Of a DNA stretch of 64,000 nucleotides, positions 61,552 to 64,000 are shown in pieces. The DNA is from Buttiauxella massiliensis. GTDB taxonomy: Bacteria; Pseudomonadota; Gammaproteobacteria; Enterobacterales; Enterobacteriaceae. The notes below the pieces were generated by a model. It made no database searches, was not told where the DNA came from, and was given only the letters and a program-made list of their open reading frames with translations. A program made the translations under genes and the position numbers. The DNA lies in the NCBI RefSeq assembly GCF_902500225.1, contig NZ_LR722662.1, forward strand, positions 1-64,000, read 5' to 3'. How positions within the stretch are numbered: position 1 is the first letter of the stretch; every line of letters starts with the position of its first letter.

Positions 61552-62478
61552 TTAAACCGTGTAAAGTTTGGGTTGACCGTCAGGCCGGGTTTTAAAACGA
61601 CGATGCAACCAAAGGTACTGTTCTGGCGCACGCATAATTTCATGCTCAATTTTACGGTTCATATATGCCGCTGCGGCTTGTTCATCATCGAGCGGGTAAT
61701 CATTCATCTCAGGCCCAATAACCAACTGATAACCTGAGCCATCCGATTTACGGTACAGAACAATTGTAAGAAGCACGGGCTTCGCCAGACGGGCAATAGT
61801 GTAAGTCCCGTTAGTGGTTGCTGCCTGCGGTACAGCGAAGAAGGGTGCAAATGAACTGCCTTTTGGGCCGTAATCCTGATCGGGTGCAAACCACACCGCT
61901 TCACCGGACTTAAGCGCCTTCACCATGCCTTTCAAGTTACGCCTGTCGATCATGGCTTTATTGGAACGAGAGCGACCACGGGTCTGCACGAACTCCATCG
62001 CTTTATTATTGTGTGGGCGATACATCGCCATCATTGGTCGGCAAAGGCCCATGACGCGGCCACCTAATTCCAGCGACATGAAATGCACGCCAATGGCCAG
62101 AACACCTTTCCCTTTATCACTAGCTGCAGTGATGTGTTCAAGGCCGCTAACATCAAACCATTTCCGAACCCGCGCATCAGGCCAAAACCAGGCCATTCCT
62201 GTTTCAATCAACCCCATCCCCAACGAGGAGAAATTCTGCTTAACGAGTTCTTCAATTTGCACGTCGCTATAATGCGGGAAACAAAGTTTGAGATTCTGAC
62301 GAGCAATAGAAACCCGGCGTTTAAGAAAACGCATTGATGCCCGACCAATTAAGTCACCCATTTTAAGCAGCACGGGATATGGCAGTTGCACCCAAAGCCA
62401 CAAGATGGCAAGACCAAACCAGGTCAGCCAATAGCGAGGGTGAAGGAGATCTTTTCGAAATGACGGTTTGCTAGACAT
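61552..62478 (-). CDS. lpxP: Lipid A acyltransferase, LpxP-like
   Basis: 308 residues. One N-terminal membrane helix, then the lysophospholipid acyltransferase core with H132-x4-E137 (VHFMSLELGG). YRPHNNKAMEFVQTRGR, APDQDYGPKGSSFAPFF and MRAPEQYLWLHRRFKTRPDG are closer to E. coli LpxP (cold-induced palmitoleoyl transfer to Kdo2-lipid IVA) than to LpxL, by residue comparison from memory. In K-12 lpxP is far from this position. Confidence 0.85.
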   Translation of the reverse strand: MSSKPSFRKDLLHPRYWLTWFGLAILWLWVQLPYPVLLKMGDLIGRASMRFLKRRVSIARQNLKLCFPHYSDVQIEELVKQNFSSLGMGLIETGMAWFWPDARVRKWFDVSGLEHITAASDKGKGVLAIGVHFMSLELGGRVMGLCRPMMAMYRPHNNKAMEFVQTRGRSRSNKAMIDRRNLKGMVKALKSGEAVWFAPDQDYGPKGSSFAPFFAVPQAATTNGTYTIARLAKPVLLTIVLYRKSDGSGYQLVIGPEMNDYPLDDEQAAAAYMNRKIEHEIMRAPEQYLWLHRRFKTRPDGQPKLYTV

Positions 62479-62874
62479 TTTCTGCTTCTTTATGCGTAAT
62501 TGGTGTGTATCGCATAAGGAGTTAAATCATTAGCGGTACAGCGAGGTGCCATAACTAAGACGCGATCGGGCAGTAATAGTTGCAGCACAGTAATCAATGT
62601 TCCGCTGATGATACGCATTTTCTGATCAAGCTATGTATAGGAGTTGTCAGTTTTTTTGCTTATTTCCTACAATTACATCAGCAACAGGCGTTATACGCAC
62701 TTTTAAGCTCAAAAAACAGACAACAAAAGTCTGATTTTGTTCTTTCTATGGTAAAACGCAACCAATCACTCCCCCATTTCTGATGAATAAATTTTCATCT
62801 TTTCACCTGTCGCAAACCGATATTTGTGCCAATACTTATTGGGATTTCCCTACATACTTCAGGAACCTGGCCCT
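62479..62874. other. 396-bp intergenic region upstream of lpxP-like gene
   Basis: AT-rich space shared by the divergent lpxP-like gene and the small secreted gene at 62875. No hairpin, operator or convincing small coding frame seen; a 67-codon frame at 62580-62783 lacks any ribosome site or family feature. Confidence 0.5.
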
Positions 62875-63162
62875 ATGAAAAAACTAACATTAGCCTTACT
62901 TTCAAGCACTCTTTTGTTCGCATCCGCAGGAGCATTTGCCGAAAACCCAGCTACCAGTACCTCAGGTATGCAGGCTGAGAAAGAACAACTCAATAACCCG
63001 GGCCATATTATTGATGACTGCCGTGCAGCTGGAAACGAAAACAAAAAAGGCTGCGAATCAGGGCACGAAATGCGTTCTGAGCACAAAGGCGACGATAAAA
63101 TGCTTAAAAAAGGCGGCACAACTGACGACGTAACGCAGAAAGACGTACAAAAAACTAACTAA
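62875..63162 (+). CDS. Small secreted charged protein, unknown function
   Basis: 95 residues. Sec signal peptide (KKLTLALLSSTLLFASAGAFA, cleavage near residue 22) and a ~73-residue mature part rich in Lys, Asp, Glu and Asn, with two cysteines 12 residues apart (DDCRAAGNENKKGCESGHEM) that may bridge. AGGAACC before the ATG. Likely periplasmic and disordered outside the loop. Family not recognised; neighbour of ampH in the same direction but with its own gap. Confidence 0.78.
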   Translation: MKKLTLALLSSTLLFASAGAFAENPATSTSGMQAEKEQLNNPGHIIDDCRAAGNENKKGCESGHEMRSEHKGDDKMLKKGGTTDDVTQKDVQKTN

Positions 63163-63333
63163 TATCAGGTGCACCACGGCGACAAGCAGCGGTGCATTAC
63201 TGAGCGAAAAACTCGTTGAAATGGCGCGTTACGCTTTTTCTTATCACATTCCTCATTTTCCGCGTTTGCGCAGCGCCATAGAGTAGTATAAATACGATCA
63301 ATATCGCTTCTCTTCGTTTATGGATTACCTGCG

Positions 63334-64000
63334 TTGAAAATTCTTCTCCCGCGTCTTGCGGCGCTCGTTATTGCTGCGCTGCCAATTTTGAGCTTTGCAC
63401 AAACATCTCCCGATCCGGTTTTTGCCTCCGAGATTGCAGACCGTTATGCCAACCATATTTATTACGGCAGCGGAGCTACCGGTATGGCGATGGTAGTGAT
63501 TGATGGTAATCAGCGCGTTTTCAGAAGCTTTGGTGAAACACGGCCCGGAAATAACGTCCGTCCGCAGCTTGACTCTGTTATCCGCATTGCGTCGTTGACC
63601 AAGCTGATGACCAGTGAGATGTTGGTAAAAATGTTGGATCAGGGAAAAGTTCAGCTTAATGATCCATTAAGTAAATATGCCCCGGCGGGAGCCAGAGTCC
63701 CAACATACAATGGTAACCCTATCACTCTTGTTAATCTGGCTACGCATACAAGTGCCTTACCCCGTGAACAACCCGGCGGAGCGGCTCATCGAACTGTGTT
63801 TACCTGGCCGACACGCGATCAACGCTGGAACTGGCTTGCCACTGCAAGTTTAAAGAGCTCTCCAGGCACTATCGCCGCTTATTCAAACCTTGCTTTTGAC
63901 TTGCTGGCTGATGCCCTGTCTCAGGCAGCAGGGAAACCGTATCCCGCACTGTTCGAAGAACAAATAACTCGCCCACTAGGGATGAAGGACACCACGTTCA
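63334..64000 (+). CDS. ampH: Beta-lactamase-fold peptidase AmpH (5' part)
   Basis: 222 codons visible, running off the window. Class C beta-lactamase-like penicillin-binding protein: signal peptide to about residue 22 (LSFAQ), catalytic SLTK in RIASLTKLMTSEM and YSN motif in AAYSNLAFD. D-Ala-D-Ala carboxy/endopeptidase in E. coli, acting on peptidoglycan recycling. The start is TTG at 63334; the only close ATG (63320) is out of frame and reads five codons to a stop. Next to sbmA region as in K-12. Confidence 0.93.
   Translation, partial: MKILLPRLAALVIAALPILSFAQTSPDPVFASEIADRYANHIYYGSGATGMAMVVIDGNQRVFRSFGETRPGNNVRPQLDSVIRIASLTKLMTSEMLVKMLDQGKVQLNDPLSKYAPAGARVPTYNGNPITLVNLATHTSALPREQPGGAAHRTVFTWPTRDQRWNWLATASLKSSPGTIAAYSNLAFDLLADALSQAAGKPYPALFEEQITRPLGMKDTTF

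Noticed and set aside
62580-62783. 67-codon frame between lpxP-like gene and small secreted gene
   Set aside because: No ribosome site, signal peptide or recognisable feature; it could occur by chance in an AT-rich gap.

Overview
The window is chromosomal DNA of a member of the Enterobacteriaceae. Nearly every gene has a close counterpart in Escherichia coli K-12, and gene order follows the K-12 map from yajR down to ampH, read in the inverse direction. Genus cannot be fixed from sequence reading alone; proteins are close to but clearly diverged from E. coli and Salmonella. No tRNA, rRNA, CRISPR array, prophage or plasmid gene was seen. The left edge (1-127) is the 3' end of an IS3-family insertion sequence, placed just upstream of yajR.

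Layout. 0.2-3.7 kb: yajR, yajQ, panE, yajL. 3.7-8.3 kb: an accessory module, a DMSO-reductase-type molybdoenzyme operon (catalytic, four-cluster Fe-S and membrane-anchor subunits) with a divergent IclR-family regulator, placed between yajL and thiI. 8.3-18.3 kb: thiI, then xseB-ispA-dxs-yajO (isoprenoid precursors) facing nrdR-ribD-ribE-nusB-thiL-pgpA. 18.4-26.7 kb: yajI, tsx, and the queA-tgt-yajC-secD-secF operon (queuosine tRNA modification and Sec translocation), then acpH. 26.9-30.7 kb: a second accessory block, a 2-Cys peroxiredoxin and a three-gene operon (isochorismatase-like hydrolase, membrane-tethered ABM protein, YtcJ-type amidohydrolase). 30.9-36 kb: malZ, a small secreted protein, proY, brnQ. 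36.4-43 kb: phoBR facing away from sbcDC. 43-50.7 kb: mak, rdgC, ppnP, aroL-yaiA-aroM, yaiI, proC, dgcC, psiF, iraP. 51-53 kb: an MdtG-like exporter and an extensin-like protein. 53-56.2 kb: ddlA, yaiZ, yaiY, yaiW. 56.4-59.6 kb: a MarR-EmrA-EmrB-type efflux operon placed between yaiW and sbmA. 59.7-64 kb: sbmA, a second cysteine hydrolase, an lpxP-like acyltransferase, a small secreted protein and the start of ampH.

Compared with my memory of E. coli K-12, phoA is missing between iraP and psiF, araJ between sbcC and mak, and yajD between secF and tsx. The additions (DMSO-reductase module, peroxiredoxin plus amidohydrolase operon, MdtG-like/extensin-like pair, EmrAB module, hydrolase/LpxP pair) all sit in gaps between conserved housekeeping blocks.

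Regulatory signals read directly include a Pho box at phoB, two MalT boxes at malZ, a CRP site upstream of tsx, a TrpR-like operator at aroL, a perfect 15-bp-arm operator over the promoter of the marR-like gene, and an FNR-like site next to a palindrome upstream of the molybdoenzyme. Two copies of one ~61-bp palindromic repeat (15583 and 44985) and one REP-like palindrome (55062) lie in intergenic spaces. I see no wholly unfamiliar system; the best candidates for new biology are the molybdoenzyme module, the three-gene amidohydrolase operon and the two small secreted proteins.
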